Of a stretch of DNA of 10,221 nucleotides, positions 1 to 5,874 are shown piece by piece. A program made the position numbers and the translations under genes. Under the pieces are notes generated by a model that made no database searches, was not told the origin of the DNA, and saw nothing but the letters and a program-made list of their open reading frames with translations. This DNA is from Chloroflexia bacterium (GTDB lineage: Bacteria > Chloroflexota > Chloroflexia > Thermomicrobiales > UBA6265): NCBI GenBank assembly GCA_013698495.1, contig JACCUV010000352.1, positions 1-10,221 on the forward strand, in the 5' to 3' direction. Each line of letters starts with the position of its first letter. Positions within the stretch are counted from its first letter, which is position 1.

Positions 1-1
1 C

Positions 2-313
2 TTTCAAGTCGGTGGCACAAGCGGCTACATGGAGATGGCGATCCGGGCGCATCGGGACGATGCCTTGTTCGATCTGGGCTCGCTCGATGTCAGTTTTCCG
101 TACTTGCCCAGTCAGGCGACGCTCGCCTATGCGGCGAGCTGGACCGCGGTGGAATACATCGAGGTGACGTATGGCGACGAGGGGATTGCCGCGTTGATCG
201 ACGCGTTCGCGACCGGGGTGCCCTACGATGAGGCAATGACGAACGCGATCGGGATCGATGGCGATCGATTGAATGACGACTGGAAGGCGTGGATCGCGGC
301 TCAGTCGGACTGA
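2..313 (+). CDS. C-terminal part of a probable MA-family (gluzincin) metallopeptidase, 5' truncated by window edge
   Basis: The reading frame is open from base 2 and ends at TGA 311-313, so only the last 103 residues are visible. The end of the protein has the pattern typical of the tail of peptidase MA-like domains: an Ala/Tyr-rich helix (LAYAASWTAVEYIEVTYG), then GDEGIAALIDAFATG, then a short 'Ala-Ile-Gly' helix and a closing DDWKAWIAA helix. In that family this tail follows a zinc-binding HExxH segment, which would lie left of the window and cannot be checked here. The internal ATG at 29 is probably not the start, because the frame continues upstream without a stop. The ferredoxin gene begins 26 bp downstream on the same strand, so the two are probably co-transcribed. 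The family call rests on pattern recognition of the tail alone. Confidence 0.65.
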   Translation, partial: FQVGGTSGYMEMAIRAHRDDALFDLGSLDVSFPYLPSQATLAYAASWTAVEYIEVTYGDEGIAALIDAFATGVPYDEAMTNAIGIDGDRLNDDWKAWIAAQSD

Positions 314-339
314 TCCGTGGTCGCTGACAAGGGCGGGAC

Positions 340-852
340 ATGTACTGGACCAAAAAGCACGTTATGGTATGTACTGCCGTGCACTGCAATCAGAAGGGCG
401 CAATGGATGTGGCCGGGCGGCTGCGGCTGGCTGTGCTGCGCAAGGGAGTCGATGCCGACATCCTGGTCAACAACTGCGGGACGATTGACCTGTGCGATTG
501 CGGGCCCAACATCGTGGTCTACCCGGACAACGTGATTTACAACGGGGTCACGGTCAAGGACATTCCCGAAATTATGACCCATCTCGAAGGTGGGCCGGTC
601 GTCGAGCGGCTCGTGCTGAGCGCGACCTCCGAGGACGAGGTTCGACGCAAGGGGTACTATGCAGAGGCGCTGTCGCGAGAAGGTGGGCTGCCACCGGATG
701 AAGCGGATGCTCTGGCCGCGACGCACGGTTTCGACGATCAATGGATTGCCGAGCAACTGCGACGTGGGTTCATGGCCCGCAAACCGCATCCCGACAGCGG
801 CGAAGATCGAATTCAGGTCACCAAGAAGGCGAAGGATCGCTACTCGCCCTAG
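340..852 (+). CDS. (2Fe-2S) ferredoxin, thioredoxin-like fold, with a C-terminal extension
   Basis: This 170-residue protein is probably a cytosolic electron carrier. The first ~95 residues match the thioredoxin-like 2Fe-2S ferredoxin/NuoE-type fold: a beta strand leading into VCTAVHCNQKGA (Cys11 and Cys16, spacing C-x4-C as in NuoE), an RLRLAVLRKG helix, then the second cluster loop NNCGTIDLCDCGPNIVVYPD (Cys46, Cys52, Cys54) and the closing VVERLVL strand. The usual second pair is C-x3-C; here it is C-x5-C with an extra Cys two residues on, so ligand assignment is uncertain. Residues ~100-170 form a charged, mostly helical tail not found in minimal ferredoxins. The ATG at 340 has only a weak G-rich ribosome site (GGGCGGG). 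The redox partner is not visible in the window. The ferredoxin assignment is strong; the physiological role is unknown. Confidence 0.8.
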   Translation: MYWTKKHVMVCTAVHCNQKGAMDVAGRLRLAVLRKGVDADILVNNCGTIDLCDCGPNIVVYPDNVIYNGVTVKDIPEIMTHLEGGPVVERLVLSATSEDEVRRKGYYAEALSREGGLPPDEADALAATHGFDDQWIAEQLRRGFMARKPHPDSGEDRIQVTKKAKDRYSP

Positions 853-1147
853 CGGCAGGCGCCTCGCGTATACTCTTATGCCAACTGAATCGAATTGTCA
901 GGTGTGACTTGCCTCTTGGTTGGTGTATCTCGATGCGTCCAACGCGCCGTTTTGCTCACGCAGTCAACAGCACTCTACAGCGGAATTCATAAAGATTGAT
1001 GTGTCATCCGTGGTCTATTGGAGACCTTACGATTCTTCGCTCCTTCGGCAAGCTCAGGACCGGAATGACAACGCACGTCGAAGCTTTTCGTGCGTCAACC
1101 ATGCCGCGATTCGCTCTCATTCGCTCTGACGGGGGTAAGGCGGGCTC
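853..1147. other. Intergenic spacer (295 bp) between the ferredoxin and PAP2 genes
   Basis: I find no convincing gene here; the short frames crossing it lack ribosome sites and family resemblance. A TATACT hexamer sits at 869-874, but there is no matching -35 element at the right distance. The spacer contains a 69-bp inverted-repeat element (1002-1070, listed separately). It also holds a short imperfect tandem repeat of 10 bp (1109-1128, ATTCGCTCTC then ATTCGCTCTG), just before the ribosome site of the next gene. No clear rho-independent terminator follows the ferredoxin stop. Confidence 0.6.
1002..1070. repeat. Degraded interspersed inverted-repeat element (GATTCTTC type)
   Basis: The ends form an imperfect inverted repeat: TGTCATCCG at 1002-1010 against CCGGAATGACA at 1060-1070. 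Inside is a small perfect hairpin, GGTCT (1012-1016) and AGACC (1022-1026) with a 5-nt loop, followed by GATTCTTCGCTCCTTCGG. From general knowledge, sequences reading GATTCTTCGCT...CAGAATGACA are common dispersed intergenic repeats in several phyla including Chloroflexota. Membership of that repeat family is inference from resemblance; copy number in this genome is unknown. Confidence 0.5.
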
Positions 1148-2194
1148 TTGGACCACTCTCACCCACCCGATCCTGAATCTACCGATGACCTGACCGGGAC
1201 GTCCAGGCGTTTCAGGCGCATCCGGTTCGACCGGTCCTTGATCCTCAGACGCGACTTCCAGGTTCGGGTGGCGTTCGCGCTGGTTCTCGTTGTGGTTTCG
1301 CTCTTCACGAACCGCCAGTTCCTGGGGTGGGGTCTGTTCGCCGTTCTTGCCGTTCTCGTCGTGCCGTTCGGTCGAGCCCGCTCATTGCTCGGCGCGTTCG
1401 CGCCGTATGCCCTGATCTGGTTCGTGTTCACTTTTCTGCGTTCGCTGGCGGACGAAACGCAATGGGCTCGGATCGTCAATACGAAAGCCGCCGAGATGGA
1501 GCGGTGGCTTTTCAATGGCGAGTTGCCGACGATTCGAATGCAGGCGGATTGGTATACAGCAGGAAGCCTGCAGTGGCACGACTATTACTTCACCTTCATC
1601 CATTGGTCGTACTTCCTGGCGCCGCACGCCGTGGCCGTGTACTTGTGGTGGAACAAGCCGGAGGCGTTCCGGCAAATGCTCCTGGGGCTTGCGCTGCTGC
1701 TGACGTTGGGGTTGGCGCTCTACTTCGCGCTACCGAGCAACCCGCCGTGGATGGCGCCAGAGTCGGTCAACTCTCCAGGAGCTCCTACCACCCTTCGGAT
1801 AATGGAACCGATCGGCAAGCAACTGGGGGGTGGGCTCTATCAGGCCGGATACAACGTCGTCGGCGAATCGAATCCGATCGCGGCGATGCCGTCAATTCAC
1901 TTCGCGGTGACGTTCCTGTTTGTGTTTGTGGCGATGGACTACGCAAGGGGTTGGCGGATCGCGGCCTGGGTGTACAACATCTCGATGGGACTCGCGCTTA
2001 TCTACCTCGGCGAACACTACGTCATTGACATCCTGGTGGGAGCGGCGGTGACCACGGTTGGCTGGGTGCTCGCCGGTAAGCTATTGCGCAGCGGATACTT
2101 TGTCCTTCCAGCATGGCGTCGCGGTGAACGTGTCGATCGGTTCGCTGAATGGCCGGCGCCGCCATCGGGCGAGCGTCAACCGGCGGTGGAGTGA
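1148..2194 (+). CDS. PAP2-superfamily membrane phosphatase/phosphotransferase, AUR1-like
   Basis: A 348-residue integral membrane protein. About seven or eight hydrophobic segments can be read, roughly at residues 38-54, 59-75, 80-99, 145-165, 174-195, 248-265, 270-287 and 293-312. Two of the three PAP2 catalytic motifs are clear: AAMPSIHFAV (PSxH, His251) and YLGEHYVIDILVG (GxHxxxD type, His290 and Asp294), the phosphate-binding and nucleophile histidines of the superfamily. The classical first motif KxxxxxxRP is not seen, which resembles the AUR1/inositol-phosphorylceramide-synthase-like branch. The reaction is probably removal or transfer of a lipid-linked phosphate group at the membrane; the substrate is unknown. 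The start is TTG at 1148, chosen because AAGG (1137-1140) lies 7 nt upstream; no better in-frame start exists before the first membrane segment. Its last 19 bp overlap the convergent minus-strand gene. Confidence 0.82.
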   Translation: MDHSHPPDPESTDDLTGTSRRFRRIRFDRSLILRRDFQVRVAFALVLVVVSLFTNRQFLGWGLFAVLAVLVVPFGRARSLLGAFAPYALIWFVFTFLRSLADETQWARIVNTKAAEMERWLFNGELPTIRMQADWYTAGSLQWHDYYFTFIHWSYFLAPHAVAVYLWWNKPEAFRQMLLGLALLLTLGLALYFALPSNPPWMAPESVNSPGAPTTLRIMEPIGKQLGGGLYQAGYNVVGESNPIAAMPSIHFAVTFLFVFVAMDYARGWRIAAWVYNISMGLALIYLGEHYVIDILVGAAVTTVGWVLAGKLLRSGYFVLPAWRRGERVDRFAEWPAPPSGERQPAVE

Positions 2195-2985
2195 CGGGTG
2201 AGCCACCTGGCGAACACGGGGTTGAGCCGTTCGTAATACGGCAGGAATCCCGGCACGTCGAGCATTGCGCGTGTGTCGAGCGCCTCCCGGATGTCCGCGG
2301 TCAAATCCGGAGATTCCATGATTTCCTTGGCGAACCAGGCTTTCAGGACGCGGTTCCAGACCGCGCTGAAGCGCATGATCGTGCCCTGCAACCGCAACCG
2401 GTGCATGTTCGTCAAGGTCGCTGGGGGCCAGTCACCCAGGCGAGTCGGCGGCCAATCTTCGGGATCGAATCCGGGGAACTCGCCGACGCCTTTCGCCTCG
2501 CTCGTCCCGTATTCGATCACCACGAACCGGGGCGGAGCATAGAGTCCGCGTTTGCCGCCGTCGAGCGCCAGCACCGGCATCGGAACCGACAAGGCATTGG
2601 CATAAGTGGAGGAAGGCACGGGGAACCGCGCCAGTGTCCCAGGATGATGGGGCGGGTTCGCCATCGAGAAGGCAGACGCCGACTCCATCGCGCGGTCGAG
2701 AAATCCGACGCTGCTTTCCTCCTCTTCCGGTGAGTCGACGAACAACTCGTCCCTCATGGAGGTGAACGCCACCCGCACAGCGTCTCCGGACTGGAGGGCG
2801 ATATCGACGCGCTCCAGGTCGCGGCCATCGGCGGTCAAATCGAACATTTGGGCGACAACGTTCCATCCGGTGGGATCGCCGAACCGGGCCAGCATATAGG
2901 CGTACTGCTCTTCGGCGCTGTCGACGCGGATCGGATGTGACTCCCGAGCGGACCAGCTACTCACCGGCGCCCGTTCCTTTTGCAT
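2176..2985 (-). CDS. Conserved-looking hypothetical protein, 269 residues, function unknown
   Basis: I do not recognise this protein. It has no signal peptide or membrane segment and looks globular and cytosolic. It is rich in acidic and aromatic residues, with Pro/Trp-rich loops near residues 168-190 (FPGFDPEDWPP, then LGDWPPATL) and a helical C-terminus. The ATG at 2985 is supported by AGGAG on the minus strand (2993-2997) at 7-nt spacing. The start lies 29 bp inside the upstream membrane-protein gene, so the two genes are almost certainly co-transcribed and translationally coupled. They may work together, with the upstream protein as the membrane anchor. The 3' end overlaps the PAP2 gene by 19 bp. 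The opposite-strand frames across it lack ribosome sites and family signals. That it is a real gene is well supported; any function would be a guess. Confidence 0.8.
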   Translation of the reverse strand: MQKERAPVSSWSARESHPIRVDSAEEQYAYMLARFGDPTGWNVVAQMFDLTADGRDLERVDIALQSGDAVRVAFTSMRDELFVDSPEEEESSVGFLDRAMESASAFSMANPPHHPGTLARFPVPSSTYANALSVPMPVLALDGGKRGLYAPPRFVVIEYGTSEAKGVGEFPGFDPEDWPPTRLGDWPPATLTNMHRLRLQGTIMRFSAVWNRVLKAWFAKEIMESPDLTADIREALDTRAMLDVPGFLPYYERLNPVFARWLTRHSTAG

Positions 2986-3553
2986 TCAGGCTCTCCTGAA
3001 GGTGTCGATTTTCGTTCGCCAATGTGTCCAGGATTTCGAGCTGGCGGCGGAAAGCATCGTCACCAGGGATGTCCTTGCGTGTCGCCATCGGCACGCTCAA
3101 ACGGACGTATCCACCGTCGGGTGAGTAGTCGAGCTGGAACCACTCAGCCAACACCCTCAGGGCGGCGGCGAGGTCTTCCCTATCCAGCACGGGAAGGCCG
3201 TGAAACATTGGGGAGTCGCGCGGACGAAACTCTGTGGTTCCCTTTTCCGGATAGCCAACGAAGAGCCACTTCTCGCCGCCGGCGGCGTCGATCAGTTCCG
3301 TTTGGAAGACACGCACCGGTCCCCCTTCGGCATGAGCCATGCGTCCGAAGGCGAGTCTTCGGTTGAATCGGCCTTCGACCAGGGCATCTTCCACATTTGC
3401 CTTGCCATCGATCACCGCCGCAAGGGAAGTGAGCGCCAATTCCAGATCCGCGCGAGCCCTCCGTGTAAAGTAGACGGCCATATAGGCCGTTGCCGCCAGC
3501 GAGAGCACGATCACGCCACACATCACGAGGGAAACGGCCAGGTACGGATTCAC
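2957..3553 (-). CDS. Single-span membrane-anchored hypothetical protein, 198 residues
   Basis: The N-terminus holds one clear transmembrane segment (residues ~5-29, LAVSLVMCGVIVLSLAATAY and onward), followed at once by basic residues (FTRRAR). By the positive-inside rule the remaining ~165 residues should be cytoplasmic. The rest is a mixed alpha/beta region of unknown family (for example EKWLFVGYPEKG and YVRLSVPMATRKD), ending in a likely coiled-coil helix (RRQLEILDTLANENRHLQ). The start is GTG at 3553, chosen because AAAGAGGT on the minus strand (3560-3567) lies 6 nt upstream. It is the first gene of a two-gene operon; its end overlaps the start of the next gene by 29 bp. I do not recognise the family. 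Promoters for it would lie in the 252-bp spacer shared with gcvPB. Confidence 0.75.
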   Translation of the reverse strand: MNPYLAVSLVMCGVIVLSLAATAYMAVYFTRRARADLELALTSLAAVIDGKANVEDALVEGRFNRRLAFGRMAHAEGGPVRVFQTELIDAAGGEKWLFVGYPEKGTTEFRPRDSPMFHGLPVLDREDLAAALRVLAEWFQLDYSPDGGYVRLSVPMATRKDIPGDDAFRRQLEILDTLANENRHLQESLNAKGTGAGE

Positions 3554-3805
3554 GAACAGACCTCTTTGGATAGATCGACCGGGTCGAGGCGGGATCGCTA
3601 CGTCGCAGCATTAACCAGTATCCAATGAATCGATCGTTCGGCACGGCGCGATCTGCGACCTGGCTCCAGCTTCACCGCGTGGAGGGTCGTGGCGACCCGG
3701 CATCGAGCGCCGGAACTCTGCTACCATCCACCGTGGCACGGGCGACTCGCTGACCGCCCACCCGACCCACACCCCGATGTTTCCACGAGATGGAGAACGC
3801 GTTCC
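3554..3805. other. Divergent intergenic spacer between the unknown operon and gcvPB
   Basis: This 252-bp spacer must hold promoters for both directions. For gcvPB the best candidate is an extended -10 (TGCTACCAT, 3719-3727), giving a leader of about 70 nt, but no good -35 is present. Just upstream are two overlapping dyads: GGGTCG/CGACCC (3684-3689 and 3693-3698, 3-nt loop) and CCGGC/GCCGG (3697-3701 and 3709-3713). For the minus strand, GATACT at 3617-3622 is a weak -10 candidate. I looked for the conserved glycine-riboswitch core and do not see it. Confidence 0.4.
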
Positions 3806-5278
3806 ATGGCGGTTGAGCCACTGATTTTCGAGTTGAGCAAACCAGGTCGGCGCGGTGTCCGCTTCCCCGCATCGGACGTCCCGGAGACGGAGCTTCCAGC
3901 AGAACTTGCGCGCGAAACACTCGACTGGCCAGAAGTCAGCGAGATCGACACAATCCGCCACTTTACGCGCCTCAGCCAAAAGAATCACGCAATCGACATC
4001 GACTTCTACCCGCTCGGGTCGTGCACGATGAAATACAACCCGAAAATCAACGAGGCCGTCGCTCGCTACCCTGGATTTGCCCGCCTGCACCCATTCCAAC
4101 CCGAAAGCACTGTTCAGGGCGCCCTCGAACTGATGCACGACTTGCAGGAGATGCTGGCCGAGATTTCCGGTTTCCACGCCGTCACGCTGCAGCCAGCCGC
4201 CGGCGCGCACGGCGAATTGACCGGTTGCCTGATGATCAAGGCCTGGCACTGGCGCCGGGGCGAAACCCGGCGCACCAAAATGTTGATCCCGGATTCGGCC
4301 CACGGCACCAATCCGGCGACGGCAAGGATGGCGGGGTTCGATGTCGTCACCGTTCCGTCGGACTCTCGGGGCAATACTGACTTCGACAAGCTTCGAGAAA
4401 TGGTCAGTCCGGAGACCGCCGGTCTGATGATCACGAACCCGAACACGCTGGGTCTGTGGGACGAACACATTCACGAGATCGTGGATGTCGTGCACGAAGC
4501 GGGCGGGCTCGTCTACAACGACGGGGCAAACTTCAACGCCATCCTCGGCATCGCGCGTCCCGGCGATCTCGACATCGACATCATGCACTACAACTTGCAC
4601 AAGACGTTTTCGACTCCGCACGGTGGGGGTGGACCGGGTTCGGGACCGGTTGGAGTCACCGAAGAACTCGCGGAGTTCCTGCCCGGTCCTCGCGTCCGCA
4701 AGGTTGAAGGCGAAGACCGCTTCGAGTGGTTCCAGCCGAGCCACAGCATCGGTCAATTACATTCCTTCCATGGCAACTTCGGGATGCATGTGCGCGCCTA
4801 TTGCTACATCCGGATGCATGGGGCCGAGGGACTGAGGATGATCAGCGAGGACGCGGTGCTCGCCGCGAATTACCTCCGCGTCAAGCTCCAGGATCGATTC
4901 GAACTGGCCTACAAACGGACTTGCATGCACGAATTCGTGCTCTCGGGAAGTCGCCAGAAGCGGAACGGCGTACGGACCCTCGACATGGCGAAGCGGCTGC
5001 TCGATTTTGGCGTACACCCGCCGACCACGTACTTCCCACTGGTCGTCTCCGAGGCGATGATGATCGAGCCGACTGAGACCGAATCGAAGGAAACGCTCGA
5101 CTACTTCATCGACGCGATGCTGCAGATCGCAGACGAAGCCGAAACCGATCCCGCCAAGGTGACAGGCGCCCCATACAACACTGAGTACAAGCGTCTCGAT
5201 GAAGTTGGCGCCAACCGCTCGCTCAACATCCGCTGGACGCCGGAACGTAAAGCCGAGTTGGCGGCAGTCGCGGATTAA
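3806..5278 (+). CDS. gcvPB: Glycine dehydrogenase (decarboxylating) subunit 2, PLP-binding P-protein beta subunit
   Basis: GcvPB with GcvPA forms the P-protein of the glycine cleavage system. It decarboxylates glycine using pyridoxal phosphate and passes the aminomethyl group to lipoylated GcvH in the cytosol. The 490-residue length is normal for the split two-subunit form. Recognisable blocks are the N-terminal EPLIFELSKPGRRG, the FYPLGSCTMKYNPK motif, LQPAAGAHGELTG, IPDSAHGTNPA, the cofactor-contact stretch GLVYNDGANFNAILG, and the PLP lysine motif NLHKTFSTPHGGGGPGSGP with Lys266. The ATG at 3806 is chosen over the in-frame GTG at 3689: the family begins at EPLIFELS, a GGAG-type ribosome site (3792-3795) precedes it, and the 39 extra residues are low-quality Pro/Arg-rich sequence. 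No gcvT, gcvH, gcvPA or lipoate genes are in the window, so subunit 1 must be encoded elsewhere. The assignment is very secure. Confidence 0.97.
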   Translation: MAVEPLIFELSKPGRRGVRFPASDVPETELPAELARETLDWPEVSEIDTIRHFTRLSQKNHAIDIDFYPLGSCTMKYNPKINEAVARYPGFARLHPFQPESTVQGALELMHDLQEMLAEISGFHAVTLQPAAGAHGELTGCLMIKAWHWRRGETRRTKMLIPDSAHGTNPATARMAGFDVVTVPSDSRGNTDFDKLREMVSPETAGLMITNPNTLGLWDEHIHEIVDVVHEAGGLVYNDGANFNAILGIARPGDLDIDIMHYNLHKTFSTPHGGGGPGSGPVGVTEELAEFLPGPRVRKVEGEDRFEWFQPSHSIGQLHSFHGNFGMHVRAYCYIRMHGAEGLRMISEDAVLAANYLRVKLQDRFELAYKRTCMHEFVLSGSRQKRNGVRTLDMAKRLLDFGVHPPTTYFPLVVSEAMMIEPTETESKETLDYFIDAMLQIADEAETDPAKVTGAPYNTEYKRLDEVGANRSLNIRWTPERKAELAAVAD

Positions 5279-5373
5279 GGCGAATCGCGTACCGGTTGCA
5301 ACCCCTCATTCCACGGATGAGTTGTGATTCCGACTTCTACGTCCAACTCTGATTGACACTTCACCAACCGTCA

Positions 5374-5435
5374 CGCTGACGAAGGAAGAAATCCCCTGCC
5401 CAGAGCGCAGTCGAAGGGCCTGTTCCGCGTCAGCG
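5374..5435. repeat. Degraded interspersed inverted-repeat element, related to the one at 1002-1070
   Basis: The ends are a perfect 8-bp inverted repeat, CGCTGACG (5374-5381) and CGTCAGCG (5428-5435). On the minus strand the left part reads GATTTCTTCCTTCGTCAGCG, resembling the GATTCTTCGCTCCTTCGG core of the element at 1002-1070. The right part reads CAGAGCGCAGTCGAAGGGCC, which resembles another half of common dispersed intergenic repeats. Both copies look diverged. The relationship between them is inference from short similarity. Confidence 0.45.
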
Positions 5436-5462
5436 CACGCATTCGGACGGCCCTATCAGTTG

Positions 5463-5549
5463 CCGACTGCGTCGGAAGTGGTTCGCTGGTATCCAGCGGG
5501 TCCGATGTTTCGCTGGCGCACAACATGACGGCTCGTTGAGGGCGGACCC
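5463..5549. other. Cluster of hairpins, partly mutually exclusive; possible structured RNA or terminator region
   Basis: Perfect stems are CCGAC/GTCGG (5463-5467, 5471-5475) and CGCTGG/CCAGCG (5484-5489, 5493-5498). A further CGCTGG at 5511-5516 could pair with the same CCAGCG. A long-range 7-bp stem GGGTCCG/CGGACCC (5498-5504, 5543-5549) encloses ATGTT/AACAT (5505-5509, 5522-5526). No T-run follows on either strand, so a simple intrinsic terminator is not shown. The pairings are visible; function is unknown. Confidence 0.35.
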
Positions 5550-5613
5550 GACAGTCTGTCTTGGACAAAGTACCGACCCAGGAGGAGTCTTGAGGTCCTG
5601 CCTGAACCGGTTG

Positions 5614-5874
5614 TCACACGTCAACCATTGTGAGAATCGCTGGAATGAAAACGCCATTCGCGACATGAATGGTGCAGATTTTACTCGAATAGTGCGAGAA
5701 ATCGTCAACCTGGTCGTCGATCGGGTACCCCCAAAGGAACGACACCCCGCGAACAATGCAGGCCGTCTGGTCCCCGTCGCCCACGGAGACGACGCGTACT
5801 GCCGGGTTGTCTTTAAACCAACGAATTTAGCCGGGGGTGTGAATGTGTGCGCAACCCGCGATTGCGACGTTCAT
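5614..5874 (-). pseudogene. Remnant of a Gfo/Idh/MocA-family oxidoreductase gene (N-terminal fragment)
   Basis: Read from ATG 5874, the first codons give MNVAIAGCAHIHTPG, then TAA at codon 16 (5827-5829), then in the same frame IRWFKDNPAVRVVSVGDGD. This is the start of an NAD(P)-dependent Gfo/Idh/MocA oxidoreductase: first beta strand, the glycine-rich nucleotide loop in its GxAHIHTPG variant, a helix, and the second beta strand ending in an acidic DxD. Intact relatives commonly have Phe or Leu where the stop is. The frame stays open to TGA 5614-5616, but the part after about 5761 no longer resembles the family. A full gene (about 1 kb) could not fit before gcvPB. The ATG overlaps the murI stop as ATGA, so the gene was once the last, translationally coupled member of this operon. 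The stop plus truncation indicate a pseudogene. The shortness of the match limits confidence. Confidence 0.6.

Larger units (their letters stand above)
5279..5613. other. Intergenic region downstream of gcvPB with repeat and hairpins
   Basis: This lies between the convergent gcvPB and the murI operon and holds no gene I can support. A bulged hairpin at 5298-5324 (CTCAT/ATGAG core) is the only terminator candidate for gcvPB, and it has no T-run. An inverted-repeat element lies at 5374-5435. A cluster of hairpins at 5463-5549 follows. The open frames on either strand here are Arg/Ser/Pro-rich and lack family resemblance. Confidence 0.5.

Noticed and set aside
3689..3805. Upstream GTG start extending gcvPB by 39 residues
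   Set aside because: The added residues are Pro/Arg/His-rich and unlike the family, which starts at EPLIFELS; the ATG at 3806 has its own ribosome site.
3554..3805. Glycine riboswitch upstream of gcvPB
   Set aside because: The conserved core sequences of the class are not present on the plus strand.
3611..4756. Long (381-codon) minus-strand open frame opposite gcvPB
   Set aside because: It is the antisense shadow of an unmistakable gcvPB, with Arg/Val-rich sequence of no family and no ribosome site.
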